DNA of 64,000 bases from Skermanella rosea (GCF_016806835.2 NZ_CP086111.1:2615001-2679000); one strand, 5' to 3'; positions 38,389 to 54,306 are shown, counted from the first letter of the stretch. The notes: a model not told the origin generated them from the letters alone. Numbers and translations are program-made.

Positions 38389-40269
38389 TCAGTTCCGCTG
38401 GAACAGGGAGTCGACGGTGGACTGGTGGATCGACACCGCATGGCTCTGACGCAGCGCGTCGGTGAACTGGGCCAGAAGGTCGCCCGCGACGGCCTGCTGG
38501 ACGCCCTGGCGGAGCTGCGCCACCTGCGGTTCCGACGCGGCCGGATCGGCCTGCTGGATGTCGCGGAGGCGGATAACCAGCTGCCCGTCCTGGGTCGGCG
38601 CCACCGCGACCTCCCCCTGGGCCATCTCGAAGAGCTGCTGGACGGAAGCGGGCGGCAGGCCGCCGGTTTCGCGGCCGGCCCGGGTCAGGGGCGGGGTCAC
38701 GCCCTCGATGGCGCCCGGCACCAGGGATGCCGCCTCGGTGGCCGGCGTGCCGGCCCGCAGCCGCTCAGCCACTTCCTCGGCGCGCTGGGCCGCCAGCTTG
38801 GAGCGTTGCTCGGCCTGCCAGGCGGCGACCACCTCGTCGCGGATGGCGTCGAGCGGCCGGAGCGCCGCCGGGGTGATGGCGTCGACCCGGGCGATGAAAT
38901 AGTCGCCGCCCTGGATCTCGGTCAGATTGCCGGTTCCGCCCTGCTGAAGCGCGAAAGCCGCCTGGGCGATCTGCTGGGCGCCGGGCAACCCTTCCACCGC
39001 GCCGCCGTCCGGCCGCCGGCCGGTCGCGTCGATCGCCTCGACCTGGGTCACGCGGAGGCCGAGCCGCTGGGCCGTGTCCTCGATGCTGGCACCGCCGGCC
39101 AGCTCGTCCTCGACCTTGTTGGCCAGTTCGTAGACCTGGTCCACCGCGCGGTCGCGCTTCAGCTCGGCCAGGAGAGTGTCCCGCACCTGCTCGAAGGTCT
39201 GCACGCTGCCCGGCTCGACATCCTTGACCCGCATGACATGCCAGCCGAGAGGGCTCTGGATCGGAGCGCTGACCGCCCCTTCCTGGAGGGCGAACACCGG
39301 TTCGGCCAGTTCGCCGAGCAGATCCTCGCGGGCGAGGCCGTTGAGCGTCAGCACCTCCGCACCGGCGCCCGCCGCCGCCTCCTCGAGGGTCTGGCCCTGG
39401 CCGAGGGACGTTTCGATCTTCCGCGCGGTCTCTTCGTCCTGGACCAGGACCTGGTCGACGGTCCGGCGCTCGGGCGTCTGGAACTCGGCGGCCCGGGCAT
39501 CGTAGGCGGCCCGCAGGTCCTCGTCGGAAACGGCGATCTCGCCGGCGACGTCGTCGGCCGTCAGCAGGGCGACCGTCAGCTTGCGGTACTCCGGCGCGGT
39601 GAAGCGGACCGCCTTCTCCTGATGGAAGGCGGCCAGGGCGGCATCGTCGGGCACGCCGACGTCGCCCATGGTGGCGTTGGGCACCAGGATCGTCTCGGCG
39701 ACCCGACGCTCGGCCTGCCGGCGGAACAGGTCCTCGACCAGCGGCGCCGGGGCCTGGGCGCCCGCGGCCACCGCGCCGACCAGCTGGGTCCGCTTGATCT
39801 CCGAGCGCAGGATCTGGACGTAGCCTTCCTCGGTCAGCTGATTGGCGGCCAGGATGCGGCGGAACTGGTCCGGATCGAACTGGCCGAGCTGGTTGCGGAA
39901 CGCCGGCTCCTCGCGCAGTTCGCTCAGCACGAGCTGGTCGCTGACCCGCAGCCCGGCCTCGTCGGCCGCCTGGCTCAGCAGGGTCCGCTGGACGAGCTGC
40001 TCCAGCGTCTGGTCGACCAAGCCCAGCTGGCGGGCCTGCTCGGCGTCGATCTGGCCGCCCAACATCTGGCGCAGCCTGTTCAGCTCCTGGCGGAAGGCGT
40101 TGTCCAGTTCCTGGGTCGAGATCTTCACGTCCCCGACCTCGGCCACGGTGGTGTCGGTCCGGCCACGGAAGATGTCGCCGATGCCCCATACCGCGAAGCT
40201 GAGGATCAGGAGGACGAACAGGATCTTGACGACCCATGAACCGACGGTGCTGCGCAGGGCTTGAAGCAT
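38389..40269 (-). CDS. ppiD: periplasmic folding chaperone PpiD (peptidyl-prolyl isomerase)
   Basis: From ATG 40269 ([20 protein letters not shown]) the 626-aa protein has one N-terminal membrane anchor (about 12-30), a SurA_N-like helical chaperone region, a degenerate parvulin domain near 250-350 ([20 protein letters not shown]-type), and a long helical C-terminus. It helps fold proteins emerging from SecYEG at the inner membrane. It forms an operon with trpE (6-bp gap), a linkage common in alphaproteobacteria. The 13-residue upstream extension is not needed. Confidence 0.92.
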   Translation of the reverse strand: MLQALRSTVGSWVVKILFVLLILSFAVWGIGDIFRGRTDTTVAEVGDVKISTQELDNAFRQELNRLRQMLGGQIDAEQARQLGLVDQTLEQLVQRTLLSQAADEAGLRVSDQLVLSELREEPAFRNQLGQFDPDQFRRILAANQLTEEGYVQILRSEIKRTQLVGAVAAGAQAPAPLVEDLFRRQAERRVAETILVPNATMGDVGVPDDAALAAFHQEKAVRFTAPEYRKLTVALLTADDVAGEIAVSDEDLRAAYDARAAEFQTPERRTVDQVLVQDEETARKIETSLGQGQTLEEAAAGAGAEVLTLNGLAREDLLGELAEPVFALQEGAVSAPIQSPLGWHVMRVKDVEPGSVQTFEQVRDTLLAELKRDRAVDQVYELANKVEDELAGGASIEDTAQRLGLRVTQVEAIDATGRRPDGGAVEGLPGAQQIAQAAFALQQGGTGNLTEIQGGDYFIARVDAITPAALRPLDAIRDEVVAAWQAEQRSKLAAQRAEEVAERLRAGTPATEAASLVPGAIEGVTPPLTRAGRETGGLPPASVQQLFEMAQGEVAVAPTQDGQLVIRLRDIQQADPAASEPQVAQLRQGVQQAVAGDLLAQFTDALRQSHAVSIHQSTVDSLFQRN

Positions 40270-40504
40270 GTTCCAACGTCTTGAAAGCGGGGCCGGTCGG
40301 ACCGGCAATTATGACTACGTTGCGACGGCGCCGCCGCGATGGCGCGGCATCATAGGTGCCGGTCCCCATAGCGGCAACAGAGGATTTCCCGGGGCACCCC
40401 CCCCCGCCGGGACCGCCGGCGGATGCGCGCCGGTGTGGAATTGCGCGCCCGCGCTTGCTAGACAGCGTCCCACATTCGCTGCAACCCACGACGAGATGGA
40501 GCCC

Positions 40505-41260
40505 ATGCCCGCACGCCGCAAGCTGATCGCCGGAAACTGGAAGATGAACGGCCTCCACGCCGCCGGGCTGGAACTGGCGACCGACCTGGCCCGCCGGCTG
40601 GCCTCGGCCGGGACGGTCGGTTTCGACATGCTGGTCTGCCCGCCCGCCACCCTCGTCCATCCTGTCGCCGGCGCCGTCGCCGGTACGCCTCTCGCGGTCG
40701 GCGGCCAGGACTGCCACCCGAAGGAATCGGGCGCCCATACCGGCGACATCGGCGCCCCGATGCTGGCGGACGCGGGCGCCGGATTCGTCATCGTCGGGCA
40801 TTCCGAGCGGCGGCAGAACCATGGCGAGGACGACGCCCTGGTCGCGGCCAAGGCGGCGGCCGCCCATGCCGCCGGTCTGGTCGCCATCGTCTGCGTCGGC
40901 GAGACGCTGGAGCAGCGGGAAGCGGGGCAGGCGCTGGCCGTCGTGGCCTCCCAGGTGGCGGGATCGCTCCCGGCGGGCGCCGACGCCGCGAACACGGTCA
41001 TCGCCTACGAGCCGGTCTGGGCCATCGGCACGGGCAAGACCGCGACGGCCGCCGACGTGGCCGAGGTGCACGCCCATATCCGCGCCACCCTCGCCGGCCG
41101 GGCCGGGAAGCCCGACGCGGTGCGCATCCTGTACGGCGGTTCGGTGAAGCCGTCCAACGCCGCGGAACTGATGGCGGTCGAGGACGTGGACGGTGCCCTG
41201 GTCGGGGGCGCCAGCCTGGTGGCCGACGATTTTTGGGCGATCGCGGAAACTTGCCGCTAG
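40505..41260 (+). CDS. tpiA: triosephosphate isomerase
   Basis: TpiA interconverts dihydroxyacetone phosphate and glyceraldehyde 3-phosphate. The 251-aa protein from ATG 40505 ([16 protein letters not shown]) has catalytic Lys in NWKMN, His in IVGHSERR and Glu in [12 protein letters not shown], and phosphate-binding [10 protein letters not shown] near the C-terminus. Longer in-frame starts lie in non-conserved sequence; an ATG three codons upstream is also possible. It is divergent from ppiD across a spacer of about 235 bp. Confidence 0.96.
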   Translation: MPARRKLIAGNWKMNGLHAAGLELATDLARRLASAGTVGFDMLVCPPATLVHPVAGAVAGTPLAVGGQDCHPKESGAHTGDIGAPMLADAGAGFVIVGHSERRQNHGEDDALVAAKAAAAHAAGLVAIVCVGETLEQREAGQALAVVASQVAGSLPAGADAANTVIAYEPVWAIGTGKTATAADVAEVHAHIRATLAGRAGKPDAVRILYGGSVKPSNAAELMAVEDVDGALVGGASLVADDFWAIAETCR

Positions 41261-41381
41261 CGAAACCGGCGACGAGTTAGTAAATATCGGCCGGAGGCGC
41301 GCCATGCCCATCCGAAAGGGGCGGCTGGCGCGCTTATCGGTTTTTGAGAATGGTTTTCTTTTCAGAGAAGGTTTCCGAACC

Positions 41382-41720
41382 ATGGAAGCAGTGGTTCTGG
41401 TCGTGCACCTGCTGATCGCGATCTCGCTGATCGGCGTGGTGCTGGTGCAGAAATCGGAAGGCGGCGGGCTGGGCATCGGCGGCGGCGGTGGCGGCGGCAT
41501 GATGTCGGCCCGCGGCACGGCGAACCTGCTGACCCGCACCACCGCGATCCTGGCGGGCTGCTTCATGCTGACGAGCCTTGTCCTGGCGGTGATGGCGGGC
41601 AGCCATTCCAGCCCGCGGTCGATTATCGATTCGATGCCGCCGGCGCCCCAGCAGTCGGCTCCCCCGGCGGACGCCCCGCCGGCACCTCCCGCCGCACCGT
41701 CGGCGCCCGTCTCCCAGTAG
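41382..41720 (+). CDS. secG: Sec translocon subunit SecG
   Basis: The 112-aa SecG assists protein export through SecYE. From the ATG at 41382 it has two transmembrane helices (residues 3-21 and 55-77) flanking the conserved LVQKSEGGGLGIGGG loop; here the loop is extended by a run of Gly (GGGGGGGM). A Pro/Ala-rich C-terminal tail is typical of alphaproteobacteria. It follows tpiA and precedes pyrG, the standard alphaproteobacterial order. Confidence 0.93.
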   Translation: MEAVVLVVHLLIAISLIGVVLVQKSEGGGLGIGGGGGGGMMSARGTANLLTRTTAILAGCFMLTSLVLAVMAGSHSSPRSIIDSMPPAPQQSAPPADAPPAPPAAPSAPVSQ

Positions 41721-43457
<1,737 letters not shown>

Positions 43458-43494
43458 TCCGTCGTGTCGGAGCGGACGATCCGCGCGGGCAGCC

Positions 43495-44823
43495 TCACGG
43501 CTCCCGCAGGCTCTCGTCCAACAGCCGGAACACCGGGTAAAGCAGGTAGGAGAGGACGGTCCGGGTCCCGACTTTTATCTCCGCCTCGGCGACCATGCCC
43601 GGTCCCGGCCGCCGGTTTTCCGGTACGCCGCGAAGCTTGTGGGTCAGCAGGCGGATGCGGGCCCTGAAATAGGCGCCGCCCTGAACCCCTTCCACGCCGG
43701 CCCGCCCATGGAACGCGTCGGCGCTGATCGTGCGCACCTCGCCTTCCAGGGTGCCGTGGCGCTGGAACGGAAACGCCTCCAGCTTAACCCGCACGCGGGC
43801 GCCCGGTTCGACCATCCCGATGTCCCGGGCGGGAATATCGGCCTCCACCTCCAGCGGCACGCCGAGCGGGACCAGGGTCACCAGCGGTTCGGCGTCACGG
43901 ACGACCGATCCGACGGACAGGCGCGCCAGTTCCAGCACCACCGCGTCGACGGGAGCGATCAGTGCGACGAGGCTGCTGCGCCGCTCGGCTTTCGCCAACC
44001 TTTCCGCGATGTCGGCGCGCTCGCGGCGGCTCTCGACCAGTTCCTCGGAGATATGGCGGTGCCATTCGCCGACATAGGCGATCCGCTCGGCCTCTATTTC
44101 GCGCTGCTCATGGAGCAGTTCGGCCTCGCGGTTCCGCAGGTCGTTGATCTGCCCGCGCAGCGCAAGCGCCTGGCTCGTCGCCTCCAGCAGCTGGAGCCGC
44201 GATCCGGTCTGCCTGTCGTACAGGTCGCGTCTCATGGCTTCGATCTCGGCGAAGACCGCGAGGCGGCCCGCGAGATCCTGCTGGCCGGCCCGGTTGGTCG
44301 CCAGCGCCGCCGCTATGCGGGATGCCCGCTGCTCGAAGGCGTCGAGCCTGGCTCGGCGCTCGGCCCGCTGGCGCTCCAGGATTTCCGCCTGGATCCGGCC
44401 TTCCGGCCCGGTCGGCGCCGTCGGTGCCGTGTCCGACGCCGCCGCTTCAAGGCGGCCGATCTGCGCTTCCAGGCTTGCGAGCCGGACGCGCAGGGTCGCG
44501 GCGTCGGCCTCCGCGAAGGTCGGGTCGAGCGTGGCGACCACGGTACCCGCCCGCACGACGTCGCCTGGGGAGACGTCGAGCGTGCGGATGATCGATGTTT
44601 CCAAGGGTTGTACGACGACCAGGGGCTGAGTCGTCACGAGGCGCCCGGGGGCCGCGACCACCCGGTCGATCCTGGCCCACGCGGCCCAGCCGATCCCTCC
44701 TGCGATGCAGGCGGCCAGGACATGGAGCATCAGCCGGGCCGGGAAGGGCGCGGGGCGCAGTTCGAGCGCCAATGCCGCCGGACGGGTGGTCGCGACCGCG
44801 TGCCTTGCCCCGGTACCGGTCAT
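43495..44823 (-). CDS. type I secretion membrane fusion protein (HlyD family)
   Basis: From ATG 44823 (MTGTGARHA) the 442-aa protein has one membrane helix near 32-50 and then the periplasmic HlyD fold: a lipoyl-like half (VVQPLETSIIRTLDVSPGDV), a long coiled coil (about 120-290), the second lipoyl half (LIAPVDAVVLELARLSVGSV) and a C-terminal beta-barrel. It bridges the ABC exporter to a TolC channel. Its start overlaps the stop of the ABC gene by 4 bp. With that gene and the accessory protein it forms an operon divergent from the serralysin-type protease. Confidence 0.92.
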   Translation of the reverse strand: MTGTGARHAVATTRPAALALELRPAPFPARLMLHVLAACIAGGIGWAAWARIDRVVAAPGRLVTTQPLVVVQPLETSIIRTLDVSPGDVVRAGTVVATLDPTFAEADAATLRVRLASLEAQIGRLEAAASDTAPTAPTGPEGRIQAEILERQRAERRARLDAFEQRASRIAAALATNRAGQQDLAGRLAVFAEIEAMRRDLYDRQTGSRLQLLEATSQALALRGQINDLRNREAELLHEQREIEAERIAYVGEWHRHISEELVESRRERADIAERLAKAERRSSLVALIAPVDAVVLELARLSVGSVVRDAEPLVTLVPLGVPLEVEADIPARDIGMVEPGARVRVKLEAFPFQRHGTLEGEVRTISADAFHGRAGVEGVQGGAYFRARIRLLTHKLRGVPENRRPGPGMVAEAEIKVGTRTVLSYLLYPVFRLLDESLREP

Positions 44824-47030
44824 GCCGAGGCTATCCGGCTGGTCTGCTGGGTCCAGAGCTGCCGGTAAAGCGCGCACCTCTCGACCAGATCGTCATGCCG
44901 CCCGCTGTCGATGATCCGGCCGTGCTCGAACACCAGGATCAGGTCGGCGTCGCGAAGCGTGGTCAGCCGATGGGAAACCAGGAGTGTCGTCCGGCCGCGG
45001 GCGATCCGGTGAAGGTTGGCCTGGACCTCGGCCTCGCTGTCCGGGTCAAGCGCGCTGGTCGCCTCGTCCAGGATCAGGATGGGCGGCCGGCGGAGCAGGG
45101 CACGGGCTATCGACAGCCGTTGCTTCTGGCCGCCGGACAGGTTGACCGCCCCTTCCTCCAGCATCGTGTCGAACCCGTGCGGCAGCCGCTGGATGAATTC
45201 CGCCGCCCCGGCCAGCCCGGCCGCCTCCGCGACCTCGCCCGGGGGGGCATCCGGCCTGGAAAGCGCTATGTTCTCCCGGATGGTGCCGCGGAACAGGAAG
45301 GCGTCCTGCGGCACCACGCCGATGCTGCGGCGAAGGTGGGCCAGGTCGATCTCCCGGATGTCGTGGCCGTCCAGCAGGATCAGCCCAGCCTCGGCCGCGT
45401 GGAACCCCTGGATCAGCCGCGCGAAGGTGGTCTTGCCCGATCCGCTTCGGCCGACCACGCCGACGAACTGACCTGCCCGGATCGTCGCGGAGACGTCGGC
45501 GAGCGCCGGTTCCGGCGTTCCCGGATCCCGGCCCGGATAGCGGAAGGTGACTCCGCGGAACTCGATCCCTCCGGCGAGGTCCGGCCGCAGGCCTTCCGCC
45601 GAACCGCGCTCGGGCGGCGCGTCCATGATCTCTCCCAGCATGCGAACCGACAGGGCGGCCTCCTGGTACTCGTGTACCAGCGAAACGATCTGGACCAGCG
45701 GCGCGCTGACCCGGGAAGCCAGCATCTGGAAGGCGACCAATTCGCCCACCGTCATTCGCTGGTCGATCACCGCGAGCGCGCCCAGCCAGACGATGGCGAC
45801 CGTCATCAGCTTCTCCAGCAGGGCTGACGCCGTGCGGGCGACCACGCCGATCCTTCCGACTTCGAAATGATGCGTGACGGCGTCCGCGGCGCCATCCTCC
45901 CAGGCGCGGCGGCGCTCCGGTTCGAGGCCCAGCGCCTTCACCGTCGCCATGCCGTGGATCGTCTCGACCAACAGGGCCTGCCGCTCGCCCTCGGCCCTGT
46001 AAAGCCGACGGAGGCGGCGCTGGTAGGGAACGATGAGCACGCCGACCGCCGCCGCCATGGTGGCGGAGAATCCAAGCACCACGGCGGTCAGGTGCGGGCT
46101 GTAGAAGGCGAGAACCGGCAGGAACACCATCAGCACGGAAGCATCCAGCAGCGTCAGCATCATCCGGCCCGTCAGGAACTCCCGGACGCGTTCGGCCTGC
46201 TGCATGTGCTTCGCGAGCACCCCGGCGGCCGATGTCTCGAAGAAGGCGGGCGACAGGGACAGCAGATGGGCGAAGGTCCTGGCCGCGACCCGGATATCCA
46301 CTTTGGTCGTGGCGTGGAGCAGCAGCGTCCCGCGCAGGAATCCCAGTACGGCCTCCACCAGGATCGCCGCGACGATCCCGACGCCGAGCACCGCCAGGGT
46401 GGAGAAACCCTCGTGGACCAGCACCTTGTCGACGACGATCTGGAAGAAGACCGGCACAGCGAGCGCGATGGCATGAATCATCAGGGCGGCCAGGACAACG
46501 TCGCCCATGAGGGCGCGCTGCCGCAGCAGTTCGGGCACGAACCAGCCCAGTCCGAACCGGCGCTCTCCGTCACGGTCCGCCGGCGGGGACGGACGGGACG
46601 CCGCCGGCGGCAGTATCAGCACGGCCACGCCGGTCCATGCGGCTTCGAACCGTGCTCGCGGCAGCACCAGCGGCGCAGGGCGATCCGCCAGGGGGTCCAG
46701 CACCACGGCGGTACCGCCGTCCGCCGCGATGCCATGGACGACGACCGCATTGCCGTTCCGCAGCATCGCGATGACGGGTGCCGAGGAAGCAAGGGCGCGG
46801 AGGCGTTCCCAATCCAGCCCGACGTGCGATGAGGCTTCAAGACCGGCCGTCCGGGCGGCGCGGACGAGTTCTCCGGCCGAAGGCTCGCGACCCGGCATCA
46901 GGGTTCGAATGACCCGGTCGACATCGGCACCGGCCCCATGCAGGCGTGCCACCAACAGGAGGCACCGGACGGCGGTCGGGACTGGAACGTCCGTTCCGCC
47001 CTCCGCGCGTGCTGCCACCGGAGCTGTCAT
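44820..47030 (-). CDS. type I secretion ABC exporter (HlyB type)
   Basis: The 736-aa inner-membrane exporter has an N-terminal C39-like domain (about 15-135) whose peptidase Cys and His are missing, so it binds rather than cleaves its cargo; six transmembrane helices (about 165-445); and a nucleotide-binding domain with Walker A GRSGSGKTT near 527-535, signature LSGGQKQR and Walker B ILILDEATSALD. This is the form that exports RTX proteins with C-terminal signals. It lies between the accessory gene and the HlyD-type gene, next to its likely RTX cargo. Confidence 0.94.
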   Translation of the reverse strand: MTAPVAARAEGGTDVPVPTAVRCLLLVARLHGAGADVDRVIRTLMPGREPSAGELVRAARTAGLEASSHVGLDWERLRALASSAPVIAMLRNGNAVVVHGIAADGGTAVVLDPLADRPAPLVLPRARFEAAWTGVAVLILPPAASRPSPPADRDGERRFGLGWFVPELLRQRALMGDVVLAALMIHAIALAVPVFFQIVVDKVLVHEGFSTLAVLGVGIVAAILVEAVLGFLRGTLLLHATTKVDIRVAARTFAHLLSLSPAFFETSAAGVLAKHMQQAERVREFLTGRMMLTLLDASVLMVFLPVLAFYSPHLTAVVLGFSATMAAAVGVLIVPYQRRLRRLYRAEGERQALLVETIHGMATVKALGLEPERRRAWEDGAADAVTHHFEVGRIGVVARTASALLEKLMTVAIVWLGALAVIDQRMTVGELVAFQMLASRVSAPLVQIVSLVHEYQEAALSVRMLGEIMDAPPERGSAEGLRPDLAGGIEFRGVTFRYPGRDPGTPEPALADVSATIRAGQFVGVVGRSGSGKTTFARLIQGFHAAEAGLILLDGHDIREIDLAHLRRSIGVVPQDAFLFRGTIRENIALSRPDAPPGEVAEAAGLAGAAEFIQRLPHGFDTMLEEGAVNLSGGQKQRLSIARALLRRPPILILDEATSALDPDSEAEVQANLHRIARGRTTLLVSHRLTTLRDADLILVFEHGRIIDSGRHDDLVERCALYRQLWTQQTSRIASA

Positions 47031-47049
47031 GGCACGGCGGCGGTGCGGA

Positions 47050-47304
47050 TCAAGGGAAGTTTCTTGACGTGGCCGGCGGGGGCGCGATCCGGCCCTCCTC
47101 CATCAGCTTGCGGGTGGTTCGCTCCAACGGCCCCAGCGAGTGTACGAAGCCTTCGACGGGCATGACGATGCGCTGCCGGAACACCGGCACGGGCCGGCCG
47201 TCACCATCCTTCTCGGTCGGAGACAGGCTTACGAGGTCGATCCTCACGACGGAACCGGTCAGGGTGATCTCGCCGATGCCGTCGCAGAAGGTCTCTGGAG
47301 ACAC
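47050..47304 (-). CDS. 84-aa accessory protein of the type I secretion locus
   Basis: A GTG at 47304, preceded by AAGGA eight bases away, begins an 84-aa soluble protein: IGEITLTGSVVRIDLVSLSP, then RPVPVFRQRIVMPVEGFVHS and a helical LERTTRKLMEEGRI tail. It lies 19 bp upstream of the ABC gene on the same strand. I recall similar small proteins beside type I secretion genes in Rhodospirillales, but the function is unknown. A longer frame to 47487 lacks a ribosome site and overlaps the promoter region. Confidence 0.7.
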   Translation of the reverse strand: MSPETFCDGIGEITLTGSVVRIDLVSLSPTEKDGDGRPVPVFRQRIVMPVEGFVHSLGPLERTTRKLMEEGRIAPPPATSRNFP

Positions 47305-47479
47305 GATGCGGTTCCTTTGTTCGGGATGCTCCCAGGAAGCATTCCTCAGTTCCGTTATCGGCCGGTTAATGGTTGTGGAGGGAAGCGGTTCACGGTCAGT
47401 GCGGCATATTGCCTTGGACTCCGCTCCGGATTCGTGTGCGGCCATGATACCGTGATACTGGAGCATGATTTTCTGAGAG

Positions 47480-47501
47480 CGGTGCAATTTTTAATGCACC
47501 G
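47480..47501. repeat. inverted repeat before the RTX protease gene
   Basis: CGGTGCA (47480-47486) and TGCACCG (47495-47501) flank an 8-nt A/T loop, 24 bp upstream of the protease start. It may be an operator or a translational hairpin near the ribosome site. Confidence 0.45.
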
Positions 47502-47525
47502 TTGGCTGCCGGCACGAGGTAGTTC

Positions 47526-51096
<3,571 letters not shown>

Positions 51097-51177
51097 CGCT
51101 GCAACATTTGCGGCGCCCGTTGCCCAATCGATAGTTTTCGTTTGACGCGATGGAAATCTTCGTGATTCCATCGCGTC

Positions 51178-51540
51178 ATGACTGCAATAGATCATGTAAA
51201 AGACGCCATGGGCCGCGCCCTGCGTCAGACGGTCGGCCCCGCGATCGGTGCCGCCATCGTCGGCTATTTCGCGTATCACGCGGTCCAGGGCGACCGCGGG
51301 CTGATCGCGCTTTCCCATCTCCAGAACGAAATCCAGCAGGCCCAGGCCACCCTGGCCCAGGTCAGCGAGCAGCGCATCGAGCTCGAGAAGCGCGCGTCGC
51401 TGCTGCGGCGTGATCATCTCGATCCGGACATGTTGGATGAACGCGCCCGGGCGGTGCTGAACTACAGCCACCCGGACGACGTTATCATTCTCGTACCGCG
51501 TAGCAGCGTTGCGCCGCCGGTAACCGCCGGTCAGCCCTGA
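51178..51540 (+). CDS. FtsB/DivIC-like septum formation initiator
   Basis: The 120-aa protein has one N-terminal membrane helix (about 20-38, PAIGAAIVGYFAYHAV) and a coiled coil (about 45-75, LQNEIQQAQATLAQVSEQRI), then a C-terminal segment with LDPDMLDERARAVLNYSHPD typical of FtsB-like proteins. It should join FtsL and FtsQ in the divisome. Position directly after eno is the standard alphaproteobacterial placement. Confidence 0.9.
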   Translation: MTAIDHVKDAMGRALRQTVGPAIGAAIVGYFAYHAVQGDRGLIALSHLQNEIQQAQATLAQVSEQRIELEKRASLLRRDHLDPDMLDERARAVLNYSHPDDVIILVPRSSVAPPVTAGQP

Positions 51541-51576
51541 TCACCGAGGCGCTGAAAAGCATTGCATTGCCATGAG

Positions 51577-51597
51577 CTTAACTGAATCCAGGTTAAG
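51577..51597. promoter_or_regulatory. dyad CTTAAC-N9-GTTAAG upstream of pdhA
   Basis: Perfect 6-bp arms (51577-51582 and 51592-51597) lie 136 bp before the pdhA start in the 192-bp spacer after the ftsB-like gene. It has the size of a dimeric-repressor site; the regulator is unknown. Confidence 0.45.
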
Positions 51598-51732
51598 GCC
51601 AAATTCACGTTAGATTACAAGGTATTGCGAGAAATGCTGTTGCGCTGTGAGCGGTACGGCGTTAGTTCTATCCCAAGCAAGAGCCTGGGCGGGAAGGGAC
51701 GGACCCCTTCCGCCTAACATCGGGAGGAGCAC

Positions 51733-52740
51733 TTGGCTACGTCCAGACGTCGCAAGCCGCAGGCTGACGAAACCCCTCAATATTCACCCGAGGAACTGCT
51801 CAAGTACTACCGCGAGATGCTGCTCATCCGCCGCTTCGAAGAGAAGGCCGGCCAGATGTACGGCATGGGCCTGATCGGTGGCTTCTGCCATCTGTATATC
51901 GGCCAGGAAGCGGTGGTCGTGGGCATGCAGAGCGCCCTGATCCCCGGCGACAGCGTCATCACCAGCTATCGCGACCACGGCCACATGCTCGCCACGGGCA
52001 TGGACTCCAAGGGCGTCATGGCCGAGCTGACCGGACGCCGCGGCGGCTATTCCAAGGGCAAGGGCGGGTCGATGCACATGTTCAGCCGCGAGAAGAAGTT
52101 CTTCGGCGGCCACGGCATCGTCGGCGCCCAGGTGCCGATCGGCACCGGCCTCGCCTTCGGGCACAAGTATTCCCGGGACGGCAACATCAACGTCTGCTAT
52201 CTCGGCGACGGCGCCATCAACCAGGGGCAGGTTTACGAGAGCTTCAACATGGCGGCTCTCTGGAAGCTCCCGGTCGTCTACGTGATCGAGAATAACAAGT
52301 ACGCCATGGGCACGTCGCAGCATCGCGCGTCCGCCGGCGAGCTGTGCGAGCGCGGCAGCGCCTACGGCATCCCCGGCCATGTGGTCGACGGCATGAACGT
52401 GCTGGCCGTCAAGGAGGCGTCCGAGGACGCGGTCGCCCATGCGCGCGAGGGCAACGGTCCGGTAATCCTCGAGATGAAGACCTACCGCTACCGCGGCCAC
52501 TCCATGTCCGACCCTGCGAAGTACCGCACCAAGGAAGAAGTCACCAAGATGCGGACGGAGATGGACCCGATCGACAACCTCAAGAAGCTGCTGCTGGAGA
52601 ACGGCACGGCGGACGAGGATGCGCTCAAGGGGATCGACCGGGACATCAAGAACATCGTGGCCGAGGCCGCGGAGTTCGCGACGCAGAGCCCGGAACCCGA
52701 CCCCGCGGAGCTTTGGACCGACGTCCTGGTCGACGCTTAA
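51733..52740 (+). CDS. pdhA: pyruvate dehydrogenase E1 component, alpha subunit
   Basis: PdhA with PdhB decarboxylates pyruvate using thiamine diphosphate. The 335-aa protein starts at TTG 51733, supported by GGGAGGAG just upstream. ThDP binding is in [20 protein letters not shown] with the NNKYAMGT continuation; the phosphorylation-loop equivalent [20 protein letters not shown] is present. First gene of pdhA-pdhB-pdhC-lpdA-lipA. Confidence 0.96.
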   Translation: MATSRRRKPQADETPQYSPEELLKYYREMLLIRRFEEKAGQMYGMGLIGGFCHLYIGQEAVVVGMQSALIPGDSVITSYRDHGHMLATGMDSKGVMAELTGRRGGYSKGKGGSMHMFSREKKFFGGHGIVGAQVPIGTGLAFGHKYSRDGNINVCYLGDGAINQGQVYESFNMAALWKLPVVYVIENNKYAMGTSQHRASAGELCERGSAYGIPGHVVDGMNVLAVKEASEDAVAHAREGNGPVILEMKTYRYRGHSMSDPAKYRTKEEVTKMRTEMDPIDNLKKLLLENGTADEDALKGIDRDIKNIVAEAAEFATQSPEPDPAELWTDVLVDA

Positions 52741-52850
52741 GCCGCAACATCAGCTTGAGGCCACCCCGGGGCGCCGCCGCCATGCCGGCGTCCCCCTCCC
52801 GTTGCCGCCCGAAGAAGGCGGTGCGAGGAACCGGTGCCGGAGGAACTGCA

Positions 52851-54248
52851 ATGCCGATTGAAATTCTGATGCCAGCGCTGTCGCCGACCATGACGGAAGG
52901 CAAGCTGGCCAAATGGGTCAAGCAGGAAGGCGACGACATCAAGTCGGGCGACGTCCTGGCGGAGATCGAGACCGACAAGGCGACCATGGAGGTCGAGGCG
53001 GTTGAAGAAGGGAAGCTGGGCAAGATCCTGATCGCGGAAGGCACCGAGGGCGTCGCCGTCAACACCCCGATCGCCCTCCTGATGGGCGAGGACGAGGACG
53101 CCAGCAAGCTGGAGACGCCGGAAGTCTCGGACAACACCCCCCAGACCGTCGCGCTCCAGAAGGTCAAGGGCGAGGACGAGACCAAGCCGACCCTGCCGGT
53201 CTCCCCCCCGGCCGGCGCGAAGGCCGCTCCGCCTGCCAGCGATGAGGACAAGTACTTCGAGAAGACCGTCAAGCTGACGGTGCGCGAGGCGCTCCGCGAC
53301 GCCATGGCCGAAGAGATGCGCCGTGACGACAAGGTCTTCGTCATGGGCGAGGAGGTCGCGGAGTACCAGGGCGCCTACAAGGTGACCCAGGGCCTGCTGG
53401 CGGAGTTCGGCGACCGCCGCGTGATCGACACCCCGATCACCGAGCACGGCTTCGCGGGCCTCGGCGTCGGCGCTGCCTTCCACGGGCTGAAGCCGATCGT
53501 CGAGTTCATGACGTTCAACTTCGCCATGCAGGCGATCGACCACATCATCAACTCCGCCGCCAAGACCCTCTACATGTCCGGCGGCCAGATGGGCTGCCCG
53601 ATCGTGTTCCGCGGTCCGAACGGCGCCGCGTCGCGGGTCGCCGCCCAGCACTCGCAGGAATATTCCAGCTGGTACGCCCATGTGCCGGGCCTGAAGGTGG
53701 TGGCGCCCTATTCCGCGTCCGACGCCAAGGGCCTGCTGAAGTCCGCGATCCGCGACCCCAACCCGGTCGTGTTCCTCGAGCATGAAATCCTGTACGGCCA
53801 CAGCTTCGACGTGCCGGAGGACCCCGAGTTCACCATCCCGATCGGCCGCGCCAAGATCCTGCGGGCCGGCAAGGACGTGACGATCACCGCCTTCTCGTTC
53901 ATGGTCGGCCATGCGCTGGCCGCCGCCGAGCGTCTGGCGGAGCAGGGCATCGAGGCCGAGGTGATCAACCTCCGCACGATCCGGCCGCTCGATACGGAGA
54001 CGATCGTCAACAGCGTCAAGAAGACCAACCGCCTGGTCTCGGTCGAGGAAGGCTGGCCCTTCGCCGGCATCGGCGCCGAGATGTCCGCCCTGATGATGGA
54101 GCAGGCGTTCGACTATCTGGATGCCCCGGTCTATCGGGTTCACGGCGTGGACGTGCCGATGCCGTACGCCGCCAATCTGGAGAAGCTCGCCCTGCCGCAG
54201 CCCGAGGACATCGAAAAGGCTGCCAAGGCCGTTCTGTACCGGAGCTGA
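52851..54248 (+). CDS. pdhB: pyruvate dehydrogenase E1 component, beta subunit with N-terminal lipoyl domain
   Basis: The 465-aa protein combines an N-terminal lipoyl domain (lipoylated Lys in [10 protein letters not shown] near residue 43) with the E1-beta domain from about 140 ([20 protein letters not shown] onward). The added lipoyl domain is typical of alphaproteobacterial E1-beta. AGGAACTGCA precedes ATG 52851. The lipoyl part is nearly identical in sequence to that of the following pdhC gene. Confidence 0.96.
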   Translation: MPIEILMPALSPTMTEGKLAKWVKQEGDDIKSGDVLAEIETDKATMEVEAVEEGKLGKILIAEGTEGVAVNTPIALLMGEDEDASKLETPEVSDNTPQTVALQKVKGEDETKPTLPVSPPAGAKAAPPASDEDKYFEKTVKLTVREALRDAMAEEMRRDDKVFVMGEEVAEYQGAYKVTQGLLAEFGDRRVIDTPITEHGFAGLGVGAAFHGLKPIVEFMTFNFAMQAIDHIINSAAKTLYMSGGQMGCPIVFRGPNGAASRVAAQHSQEYSSWYAHVPGLKVVAPYSASDAKGLLKSAIRDPNPVVFLEHEILYGHSFDVPEDPEFTIPIGRAKILRAGKDVTITAFSFMVGHALAAAERLAEQGIEAEVINLRTIRPLDTETIVNSVKKTNRLVSVEEGWPFAGIGAEMSALMMEQAFDYLDAPVYRVHGVDVPMPYAANLEKLALPQPEDIEKAAKAVLYRS

Positions 54249-54262
54249 CGCGACAACAAGAC

Positions 54263-54290
54263 GGCGCGCCGGCACTGCTTCCGGCGCGCC
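54263..54290 (+). repeat. perfect hairpin between pdhB and pdhC
   Basis: GGCGCGCCGG (54263-54272) pairs perfectly with CCGGCGCGCC (54281-54290) around an 8-nt loop. With no T-tract it is likely an RNA-stability or expression-balancing element rather than a full terminator. Confidence 0.6.
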
Positions 54291-54306
54291 CTCGGGGGGA
54301 CACTAG

